A program made the translations under genes and the position numbers. Positions 33,201 through 39,582 of a DNA stretch of 64,000 nt are shown in pieces. Every line of letters starts with the position of its first letter. The first letter of the stretch is position 1. The DNA lies in NCBI GenBank assembly GCA_965644315.1, contig CBFFRQ010000069.1, positions 1,240,001 through 1,304,000 on the forward strand. Reading direction: 5' to 3'. A model generated the notes under the pieces. It was not told the origin of the DNA, made no database searches, and was given only the letters and a program-made list of their open reading frames with translations. Source of the DNA: Caecitellus pseudoparvulus (taxonomy: Eukaryota; Bigyra: Bicosoecida).

Positions 33201-36200
33201 CCAAACGCACACTCATTTGACCCACACGCCCAGCCACACCGCCTCCTTCCCCAGCCTCCGCCTCCTCCGCACTCCGGAACACGCCCTGCACACTGTGCCG
33301 TGTGGCCAGGACTGGCGTCACATCGAATGCCTGTGCGTCGGCAAGGGCGCCTTCCTGCACCTGGTTGATGACGACGCCACGCTTGGCGGTGGTGGACTGC
33401 AGCATTCGGCCACCAACCGTCTCCTTCACCTTGGCCTGCAGACGGGGCTTGCACAGGTCATCCTCGCCATCCTTGCTCGGGGGAGGAGGCCGGTATCCAG
33501 GAGAGCCAGGGCGGTTGTTGACAACGTGGGGCACGGGCACAGCCGTCCTGTCGTACTCCACCTGAGTTGTGTCAGGCACCAGAGCTCCCAGCCGGGAGGT
33601 GTAGTGGTTGGGCGCCACCCCACACGCGCCCAGCGCCGCAGCCGTCCCCCGAGCCACCGTCGGCACCGCCGTACCCAGCTCCGTGCGCGCTGCCACAGCC
33701 CCATGCGCATCCAGCAAGTCCACCACCACAGGCTCCGCTGCCGTCGTCGTCACCGCCACCTGATCCGTCGAGATGCCCAGGTCGTGCAGCACACCAGCTG
33801 TCAACTGGATGTCCAACTCCGTCAAACCACCCCGCAAAGGCCGCCCCTCCTCGTCCCACTGCTGAGGCGGCAGCTCCACAGCCACCACCTCCCCTGCGAT
33901 GCGCACACCCACCGCAGTCGCGCTCGGTGCCAGTGCATGCAGGGAGTCCTTGTCCAAGCGCAAGTGCAGTGTGCCCACCACCTCGTCCTCACCAGCCCCT
34001 CCCTCGCCGCTCTGCAGCGCCTTCGCCGTTGCCTCTGTCAAGGCGGTGTACCCCACCTGCGCTCGCAGCAGGGGCTGGCACACACCCGACTCGATGCCCT
34101 CGGCCGTCACGACAGACTTCTTGCCGTCGCCAGAGGGCGTCACGGCCCCCGTGTTTCGGCGGGGTGAAGTGACGCCGGCGCCCACTTGCGTCTCGTGCAT
34201 GCGGCCCCACTGAGGCGTGCCGGATGTGCTGGCAGGGGGCTTGTCCTCAGAATCCTTGACTCGGACCGTTGCTGGCGCTTCCGTCGGCCCCTGGAGCGAC
34301 TTGCGCTGCCCGAGGAATCGACGCAAGGCCGATGCCGCGTCGTCCGTCAACGGCAGCGCACCCGCACTCCCACCACCCTCAGGCGACTGGTGCTCCAACA
34401 ACGCAGCTGCCAGGCCCTGCAGCGCCACATCGCCCATGTCGTGCAGACCCGTGTGCCCCACCTTCACGCCGTTCTCGTCACGCACCAGCACATCCATCCC
34501 CCCACGACCCTCCTCACCCAGCACCTCGCTTAGCGGCAAGTGCACCACCACACGCCCTGCGGCACCGTCGCCACCACCCGCTGCAGCCAGCTGGGCGTTT
34601 TGCGCGCCTGCCCAGTGACCGCTGTACTTCCCGCCGCCCGCGCCACGCACCACCACACGCCCATCCTCACCACGAGTGCGCACTTCCACAAACGCCGGCG
34701 TGCCGCCAGTGCTGCCGGACTTGTCATCACCCAGGACGCTGAGCACAACACCAGCAGTGCCGGCCTCCCCTCCACCAGCGCTGCCGTGGCTGTCCATTTT
34801 CTGCAGCATGGTAGTCAGCACTGCCTTCAGCTTCTGCTCCTCTTGCTCCGTCATGCTCTTCCTGGACTCGTCAGAAGCGTCAACGGATGCCATGCCCTCA
34901 GCAGCACTGTTGAGGTCCTTCAGCATCCGCCCCAACAAACGCACCGCAGCCCCATCCAACACCGGCGCGTAGTCCAAACGCACACTCATCTGACCCACAC
35001 GCCCAGCCACACCGCCTCCTTCCCCAGCCTCCGCCTCCTCCGCACTCCGGAACACGCCCTGCACACTGTGTCGTGTGGCCAGGACCGGCGTCACATCGAA
35101 TGCCTGTGCGTCGGCAAGGGCGCCTTCCTGCACCTGGTTGATGACGACGCCGCGCTTGGCGGTGGTGGACTGCGACCGCTTGTCGCCCAGCGTCTCTGTA
35201 ACCTGGGCGAACAAGGTTCGAGGGATGGGGGCGGGTGGCGCTTCGGGCTTTGGCTTGCGGCCGCCGCGCCGCTGGGGCGCAGGTGCCGCTGCCCCCTCCG
35301 CAGCACCTTCCTGTGGGTGTGCCGCGCGTTGCGGCGGCTTGCTTGATGCGCCAGGTGTGCTGCCTGCACCTGCGGTTGGCACTCCAGCTGCCTGCTTCGC
35401 CAGCTGCTCAGCCTTCGCAGCCGCGGCAGAGTCCCTCGACGCCTGGGCTTGAGCAGTGGCAGCCGCAGCCTCTGCCTTCGCTTGCTCGCGGCGCGAGACA
35501 GCTTGGTCCCGCCCTTGAAGGATGACATCGGCCAGAGGGATGCGGAGCACGCCCAGTGTCTCCTCCTCAGGCTCGCCGTCGGAGTCCAAGCCAGGCTGCC
35601 CGGTGGGCAGCGCACGCAGCATCACCTCGATTGCGTCGTCTGCCTGGACATCCCCTGCGTTCAGGGGTACGAGGAGCACCGCGTTCATGGAGGTGGGGTC
35701 CACTGCACCATCTGCGTCCTGATCGGGGTCCGCCCCGATCCGAAGCAGCTCGCTGCCCACCCGCTTCCCGCACACGTACACGTCAGCAGCTGCGGTGCTG
35801 TCCCCCATGAGCTCAGCGAGGCCCTGAACATTGTTCAAGCGCACTGTCAGCGTGCCTTTAGCCCGCGGCAGCAGCTTCACTGGCTCCTGGGCGGGTGGGG
35901 GCGGCACCTTGCCGCGTGCCTGGGGTGTGGGGGGTGCAGACGCAGCCTCCTTTGAAGCCCGCGCGACGCTGACGGGTGTGTACCCGAGGGGATACTGTGT
36001 GGGGGGGTAGGCAGTGCCAAAGCCGGCTGCCCCCAGCTCCCCAAAGCCATCAGCACCACCTGCACCTGCTCCGCCTGTGGGCCCACCGCCGCGTGGATGA
36101 AGGTCTGGGTAACCTGTGATGCCACCCACGCCAATGGTGCCTGGAGAGCCGTCGCCGTCAATGCCGTGCTGCTGTGCATACCGGTGCCACAGCTCGTACA

Positions 36201-37326
36201 GTTCAGTGGGGTCCTGCTGACCTTGGTTGTAGCGCGGCCTGCGCCGACTGATGGCGCGGTTTGCCTCTCGCCCCACAGACAGCCGCCGCTTGCGGGTTTG
36301 CGGCGGGTCGTACACTGGCACCTTGGGCATGGGGACAGGCTTGGGCCCGTGTGAGTAAATGTACTGAGCGACGGCAAGCCGAGCAGCAATAGCGTCAGGG
36401 ACGCCTGGGAGGCCCCGGTCCTGCACGATGCCCACCCGGCGCAGCATGCCTGGCGTGAGGTTCACAAGGCCAGCCGGGCCGGTGCTGGACGCGAGAAGGG
36501 AGGTGTCCAGGACGGCACCGCCGCCCCTGGTCGTGCGAGCCGAGCGCGGGGGAGCGTACGCCCTCGGAGACGCCATGGGGTCTCCCTCGTCCCACAGTTC
36601 GTCCGGGACCCTCGCAGACTCGGAGGTCGCACCGCGACGCGCTGATCGGGAGCCGCCCTGCATGGCGCTGCGCAGGCCCTTGAGCGAGAGCGACTTCATG
36701 GGCCGCGACAAATCCCTGCTGCGAGGTTGCATGCGGGCAATTCGAGGGGATGAGGCCTGGGGCTTGCGCCTGCGAGCCTCGCTGAGCTGGCGCCTGAGCT
36801 CAACCGCCTCCTCGTCCACGCGAGTCGGCGAGTGAAAGCCACGGCGACGAGAGCGAGAGGGAGACACCCCGTCCGCAAAGATGGTGCGTCTGCCATAGGT
36901 GCACGCGCGTGCGTACGTGCCCCGCACGTCGTGGTCCTTCTCCTCGGCGCTGTCGTCAGATCGTGCGTCAAACTCGAAGTCGCTTGCGGCCGCCCGCCAC
37001 CTTGCCCGGGGCGTCGTGCCGAGCGCTGTAGCTGCGTACACTGCACTGCCTGCAGGCCCCTGCTGCCTTGCGAGCGGAATGATGGGCTGGTGCTGCGCGG
37101 CGGCCCGGATGGTGGCTTCACGGGCCTTGGCCGAGCGCAGGTCGGCAGCTGCTGTCATGGAAGAGTACAGCTGCGAAATGCGCTCTGGAGACATGCCCCC
37201 CTCCTGCCCAGCGCCATGACGCTGGTCACGAGTGACTGGGAAGGCTGATGCAGGTGGTGCACGGTGGGAATACCCGCCCTGTGTGCCTCGCTGCACGCCT
37301 TGGCTGCGAGTCTGGCGGTGCTGCAT
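27238..37326 (-). CDS. Giant C2/IQ protein with four dynein-stalk-like modules (3362 aa)
   Basis: This is one uninterrupted 10-kb ORF; the first ATG of the frame is at 37326 (the frame opens with GTG at 37380). Residues 1-480 are disordered, rich in Pro, Gly and Arg. A C2-like beta domain spans about 486-609 (TLTVRLNNVQGL). Two near-identical ~510-aa units follow (about 719-1243 and 1311-1813). IQ motifs cluster at about 2128-2263 (five, e.g. AVRIQSLARGRQAR), with another near 2513. Four modules near 2326-2393, 2581-2661, 2976-3052 and 3213-3291 share L..I..L..P...V..A...C.LLG..PSW...KK.L, the pattern of the dynein heavy-chain stalk base (MT region). No AAA domain is present. Calmodulin binding and an axonemal or cytoskeletal role are inferred. 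Confidence 0.75.
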   Translation of the reverse strand: MQHRQTRSQGVQRGTQGGYSHRAPPASAFPVTRDQRHGAGQEGGMSPERISQLYSSMTAAADLRSAKAREATIRAAAQHQPIIPLARQQGPAGSAVYAATALGTTPRARWRAAASDFEFDARSDDSAEEKDHDVRGTYARACTYGRRTIFADGVSPSRSRRRGFHSPTRVDEEAVELRRQLSEARRRKPQASSPRIARMQPRSRDLSRPMKSLSLKGLRSAMQGGSRSARRGATSESARVPDELWDEGDPMASPRAYAPPRSARTTRGGGAVLDTSLLASSTGPAGLVNLTPGMLRRVGIVQDRGLPGVPDAIAARLAVAQYIYSHGPKPVPMPKVPVYDPPQTRKRRLSVGREANRAISRRRPRYNQGQQDPTELYELWHRYAQQHGIDGDGSPGTIGVGGITGYPDLHPRGGGPTGGAGAGGADGFGELGAAGFGTAYPPTQYPLGYTPVSVARASKEAASAPPTPQARGKVPPPPAQEPVKLLPRAKGTLTVRLNNVQGLAELMGDSTAAADVYVCGKRVGSELLRIGADPDQDADGAVDPTSMNAVLLVPLNAGDVQADDAIEVMLRALPTGQPGLDSDGEPEEETLGVLRIPLADVILQGRDQAVSRREQAKAEAAAATAQAQASRDSAAAAKAEQLAKQAAGVPTAGAGSTPGASSKPPQRAAHPQEGAAEGAAAPAPQRRGGRKPKPEAPPAPIPRTLFAQVTETLGDKRSQSTTAKRGVVINQVQEGALADAQAFDVTPVLATRHSVQGVFRSAEEAEAGEGGGVAGRVGQMSVRLDYAPVLDGAAVRLLGRMLKDLNSAAEGMASVDASDESRKSMTEQEEQKLKAVLTTMLQKMDSHGSAGGGEAGTAGVVLSVLGDDKSGSTGGTPAFVEVRTRGEDGRVVVRGAGGGKYSGHWAGAQNAQLAAAGGGDGAAGRVVVHLPLSEVLGEEGRGGMDVLVRDENGVKVGHTGLHDMGDVALQGLAAALLEHQSPEGGGSAGALPLTDDAASALRRFLGQRKSLQGPTEAPATVRVKDSEDKPPASTSGTPQWGRMHETQVGAGVTSPRRNTGAVTPSGDGKKSVVTAEGIESGVCQPLLRAQVGYTALTEATAKALQSGEGGAGEDEVVGTLHLRLDKDSLHALAPSATAVGVRIAGEVVAVELPPQQWDEEGRPLRGGLTELDIQLTAGVLHDLGISTDQVAVTTTAAEPVVVDLLDAHGAVAARTELGTAVPTVARGTAAALGACGVAPNHYTSRLGALVPDTTQVEYDRTAVPVPHVVNNRPGSPGYRPPPPSKDGEDDLCKPRLQAKVKETVGGRMLQSTTAKRGVVINQVQEGALADAQAFDVTPVLATRHSVQGVFRSAEEAEAGEGGGVAGRVGQMSVRLDYAPVLDGAAVRLLGRMLKDLDKAGAQSARSRPAAVKAALTAILLEMDEHDEAGGEAGTAGVVLSVLGDDKSGSTGGTPAFVEVRTRGEDGRVVVRGAGGGKYSGHWAGAQGDGDAAGRVVVHLPLSEVLGEEGRGGMDVLVRDENGVKVGHTGLHDMGDVALQGLAAALLEHQSPEGGGSAGALPLTDDAASALREFLGQASEEGSSPAADAAKVEAKDSEDKPPASTSGTPQWGRMHETQVGAGVTSPRRNTGAVTPSGDGKKSVVTAEGIESGVCQPLLRAQVGYTALTEATAKALQSGEGGAGEDEVVGTLHLRLDKDSLHALAPSATAVGVRIAGEVVAVELPPQQWDEEGRPLRGGLTELDIQLTAGVLHDLGISTDQVAVTTTAAEPVVVDLLDAHGAVAARTELGTAVPTVARGTAAALGACGVAPNHYTTQLASIAPDTSSVTPDAATRHLAGRIPQAHQPAGALAVAREEEDTDDSGPVTPIPPRQLEDGDVLVALPDQAYDMADPESHVLDAGLNLNMGLTWQPDVADLTEVLDEEDAMNAAIRGEAPPSTREQGPSKSKGAGAGRRHDSPPGSPGDPSGMDALSSTARGMSGAPSWSEGSKGSMGNEPTKGDPRSRRELAQPSKFAHAPHRDQAPPPATFQEFLESSRRDRAADHGRASHRQGRLDPLRPRSTAPLGRTLGSDGYSMVDFHEGKRGRPRQSPRREDLDEEERHDPRNVQHDIRSMDDWFERQEVAAMPTQAEMHDATTSMQKLWRGHQGRKEAAQVRRERDAAVRIQSLARGRQARTQYTQMQAEQAAKEAAAAEQLTRVAKGHLARRKAQHIREDRAATNIQRVFRGHVAAEQVECRRVERKAAVAIQSAFRGMQGRQTAQHRQAEVACESAWKDVQRVLVKHAEGTESGEGLSLRKEEKVKITPYHTDVSSDAVGMLPPGHLPAVGAMDPLAPPTVVALAASAVLLGVENPTWDMVKAMLQSGDLQHKLTTTLPYQIPDERRQRALAVLRLLPDHDKACHATGSFPDDFAHFARLAPKDVHDSRDTSHAPRMHKGYVPSTASYASPKVSPGRSEGGAEGFHAGQGKEDSVGEDDALAVLVGLETAQDESEVQAESAHALRAWALNLALWDASTSVENRAAAAIQAAARARAARREAAKSRNPSGIEVVAVSEMGESDSDTGSVSSFRDLKVSQEAIDAISGQVLNITAEQMTELVQTPKPTQDMVVVAGSLCVLLNVPKPSWSTAKKVIRKRGFLKKLSMVHPSLLEEKSRRVSRRVLRKHPAHAKAIVDVQGLVKQATMGRTLSHGASMADLYGGMKEVKARRLRTAASMAIMSRRAAARARGGLSPIPDEAAMSGSASTSQLGRPSTQGNLTRPYAPQAGDGEAGVQFLGSGGSALSGSGSAVDIAKAFKGSANRAATAEDLEKAGVDVGALQILHRWCLLMSWWNPKEKASLAKGLGAKVDQEVVEHYRELGYENPEEAAAAAAIAAAAEVSEGDHVSDVFKKQGQFVSPEHLDHYTRHFKRMELERKATASNMRSTPTLKSAGEAIRAGLRMKAGSAAGSNPEDDDSEEEAQAARAHTPDEPVLTLKEARQALASLSAEEVAGLQKVDPGSPAMAVVASAICILTRSQPSWQSARALFAQPLELLSGLVNIKQGAVSERMRHVLATLMGSRRLHGLSRSRERSSGRVLSTFLRWLIALLSDSKMALSDVPLPRSARMSAVQFSYVGLEERKLARIRSRAKMAAGDASSVGERSVDSGHDRSVPTYPSNSTAKVIRFVEHFDPTKEGVCAMTARAVFRSLAWRAKMRLRQWTQAKAMDDLKLSTTLGRSRRGLLDLTRHDINTFRRQRPVTQESVIIAGGICVLLGVKPSWKYTRKVLEEPDILQFFVKLAREQIDEDSRSVVRGLLEEHGEELPRLVRASPFMLVHRFHAWFLAFTEGVEVARDAASRAASRPDSSAGTPRPGSRPASGAAAGEVAFNK
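31889..33400 (-). repeat. Internal tandem duplication, C-terminal copy
   Basis: This ~1.5-kb block repeats 33599-35173 at an offset of 1707-1710 bp, entirely inside the giant gene. From 31889 to about 32548 I see a single difference (near 32427), which is synonymous. Further differences (for example near 33217, 33300 and 33380) are also synonymous. Indels are confined to linkers near 32563-32620, 32863-32872 and 33045-33140. Confidence 0.9.
33599..35173 (-). repeat. Internal tandem duplication, N-terminal copy
   Basis: This is the partner of 31889-33400; the 198-bp spacer between them (33401-33598) is unique. The copy is longer because of linker insertions near 34567-34597 and 34780-34915. 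The encoded unit begins TAKRGVVINQVQEG and ends ALGACGVAPNHYT in both copies. Confidence 0.9.
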
Positions 37327-37524
37327 CGTGGCAGGGGCAGAAAAGTAGCCACAGCAGCCTGCGCTGGGGGAGCAGAGCACGGGGCCAGTGGCCGGACTGA
37401 GGAAGAGTACTGAAGAGCCTGCACTTCCTTAGAGTGCCCAGCTGGTGGCACAGGGTCGCGTTGAATTGTGAGCAGGCAGCAGAAGTGCGGCGGCTTCGGT
37501 GGGCGCACAAGCGATGGCTGGCGC

Positions 37525-39375
37525 TCAGCTGCCGGCCTTGTGGAACGCCGGGGCACGAGAAGGCACGGTCCCGCTGCCACCTCCTGAACCCCCTGCGGCA
37601 GCGGCCATGCTGCCTTGTTTGCCCAGGGCTGCCAGGGATGCCCTGCCACCGCCCCTCTGCTCAGCGCTGGCGCCCATGAGGCTGTCCAGGCCGAAAACGT
37701 CCTGGCCGCCGCCTGGCCCGCTTCCTCCCTCGGCGCGTGTGAAGGCCACTGGCCCCGTGCGTGGCGCCGCCGACCTGTCCACGCCCTCAAAGTCCACATC
37801 TGGCTTGAAGGAGCGGGCGCTCTTGAGAGCCCCGATCTGCTCCTCGGCAGTGCCGACGCCAGCGCCCTCTGCCCGCGTGGGGCGGTAAATGCTGCGGGCC
37901 GTGCTGCTCCGCCACGCCTTGTCGTACGCGTTGTACTCGTCGTCGGCGCCGAAGCCAGAGTCCATGCCGCCACTCTGGTTGAACAGGCGGGAGTCGAACA
38001 TGGCCTCCCCCTTCAGCGTCTGGGCCACAGGCATGCCCAAGGCCACCCGCTCCGACACGTCGCGATCCGCGTCCCGCGTCGTCTTGGCCTTCTTCCCGGC
38101 AGCCTCCATGCGCAGGTCGCGCTCCCGCTCGCGACGGCGCTCCAGGCGCGCCTGCTCGCGCTGCACAGCCATGGGGTCCTGGGCGCCGCCCGAGGGGGGT
38201 GCTGCCGCGCCCAGCGGCGACCTTGCTCGCTTGTGCCCCCCCGTCCGCTCCCGGCGCTGGCCCGCTGCACCAGGCGCCCTGTCCTCGTCGCTGTCGCTCT
38301 CCCCGGCGTACGTCGGCGCAGCCTGGGCCAAATGCCCCCCCTCCACCCCTGCCGGCGGCACGACAACCCCTGCCCGAGCCATGCGCGTCTGGGCCGCCAT
38401 CGCACGCAGCTGCTCCTGCTTGTCCTTCTGCCGCTTGAGCTCCAGCTGGCTGGCGATTTCCGCGCGCTTGCGCACCTGCTCGCTGCACTTCTGCTCTGCC
38501 AGGTACAGCGCCTCCGCGATGCCGGCAAACTTGTCGTTGATGGTGGTTTCCCGCAGGGACCGGCCGTCCGCCGCCAGGCGCTTGTCCAGGGGCACGGTGT
38601 ACCCCTTGTGGTTCTTCCAGTTGCTGACACAGGGCGGGATCTTCCACGCCTGCTGCTCAGCCACAGAGATCTTCTTGGCCTGGCTGTGCATGATGGGCAC
38701 GGGGGGGGAGGGCGGCCCGCCTGGCACCTTCTTGTGCTTCACGTTGGGCGGCTCCATGGGGTCCACGGGCGCCTCCATGACCTTGATCACTCGCTGCGGC
38801 ACGGCAGCGTTGTACCCCGGTGCCGAGGCGGAGGGCGTGTACCTGAAGTACTGACTCTGCCGGTGGCGCTCTTCGGACTGCTCGTTCCACAGCTTCGTCG
38901 GGCGCGCCGCCGAGACGGCTGAGCCCACCAGCCTCTCCAGCGCGGCTTTCGTGCGGTTTGTCGTCTCTGCCTCCTCCTCCGCAGAGGGGCGCGCCAGGGA
39001 GTCCCCTGCCTCAGCCCGGTGCTCCACGAGGTCTGTGAAGCGGGACTGGATGCGCTTGCCGCCCTTGGCGTGCTGCTGCACCACCATGTCATGCCGGGCC
39101 TGGCCACTGCCGTCTGTGCGCATGGTCAGCACCTTGCTGCTCTTGCGGCCAGGCCGCCCCATGCCCAGGGGGAACTGCGCCACGTGGATTTCAGGAAAGG
39201 CGCCGCCATCGCCATAGGCGCTGGCAGACGTTGGGCGCCACCCGCTCTTGGCCCGGTGGGGGTAAGCTGGGATGGCTTCACGTGCCACGCTGAGCTGTTT
39301 TGCGTGCCCTGCACTTTCATCTTTCACGTGGTATGTGTGCACGGGCTTCGGCAGGGCTGCTGCCAACGCCGCCAT
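37525..39375 (-). CDS. SNW1: SNW1/SKIP (Prp45) spliceosome and transcription coregulator
   Basis: The protein (616 aa from the ATG at 39375) is a clear SNW-domain protein, a core component of the activated spliceosome and a transcription coregulator in the nucleus. The diagnostic block spans about residues 166-302: QYFRYTPSASAPGYNA, VDPMEPPNVKHKKVPGGPPS, the exact SNWKNHKGYTVPLDKRLAAD block, then INDKFAGIAEALYLAEQKC. A charged helical region follows, and the C-terminal part is Gly/Ala-rich and disordered. The ORF extends upstream to 39561 without a recognisable N-terminus; I chose 39375 because MAALAAALPKPVHTYHV is a plausible family start. It is intronless. It lies between the giant C2/IQ gene and the HDAC on the same strand, with about 200-bp spacers. 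Confidence 0.95.
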   Translation of the reverse strand: MAALAAALPKPVHTYHVKDESAGHAKQLSVAREAIPAYPHRAKSGWRPTSASAYGDGGAFPEIHVAQFPLGMGRPGRKSSKVLTMRTDGSGQARHDMVVQQHAKGGKRIQSRFTDLVEHRAEAGDSLARPSAEEEAETTNRTKAALERLVGSAVSAARPTKLWNEQSEERHRQSQYFRYTPSASAPGYNAAVPQRVIKVMEAPVDPMEPPNVKHKKVPGGPPSPPVPIMHSQAKKISVAEQQAWKIPPCVSNWKNHKGYTVPLDKRLAADGRSLRETTINDKFAGIAEALYLAEQKCSEQVRKRAEIASQLELKRQKDKQEQLRAMAAQTRMARAGVVVPPAGVEGGHLAQAAPTYAGESDSDEDRAPGAAGQRRERTGGHKRARSPLGAAAPPSGGAQDPMAVQREQARLERRRERERDLRMEAAGKKAKTTRDADRDVSERVALGMPVAQTLKGEAMFDSRLFNQSGGMDSGFGADDEYNAYDKAWRSSTARSIYRPTRAEGAGVGTAEEQIGALKSARSFKPDVDFEGVDRSAAPRTGPVAFTRAEGGSGPGGGQDVFGLDSLMGASAEQRGGGRASLAALGKQGSMAAAAGGSGGGSGTVPSRAPAFHKAGS

Positions 39376-39385
39376 GCTGGGGAAA

Positions 39386-39395
39386 AGCGGAAATT
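39386..39395 (+). promoter_or_regulatory. AGCGGAAATT word at SNW1 5' end (opposite strand)
   Basis: AGCGGAAATT lies 11 bp upstream of the SNW1 ATG but reads on the plus strand, opposite to the gene. It is the exception to the orientation seen at other genes. Confidence 0.25.
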
Positions 39396-39582
39396 GACGC
39401 GTAAGTGCCCGTGCGGGTTGCTGCCGAGGCAGCGCACAGGATGGCAAAAAAGGCAGACCCAGCTGAGCAACGAGCCAATGTATCTGTAGCACGTTCCAAT
39501 CAGTTGGTGTTTGAATGTGGAGACCTCCCCTGAGTGCGGGGGCAAGGCAGGGCGTGAGCACGGCTGCATTGGCGGGACATGC

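Noticed and set aside
32833-34167. 444-codon plus-strand ORF over the tandem duplication
   Set aside because: It is antisense to the duplicated, highly constrained units of the giant gene; its His/Arg/Pro-rich translation and internal repeats are explained by the duplication.
37615-38922. 435-codon plus-strand ORF
   Set aside because: It is antisense to SNW1, whose identity is certain, and has no protein-like content.
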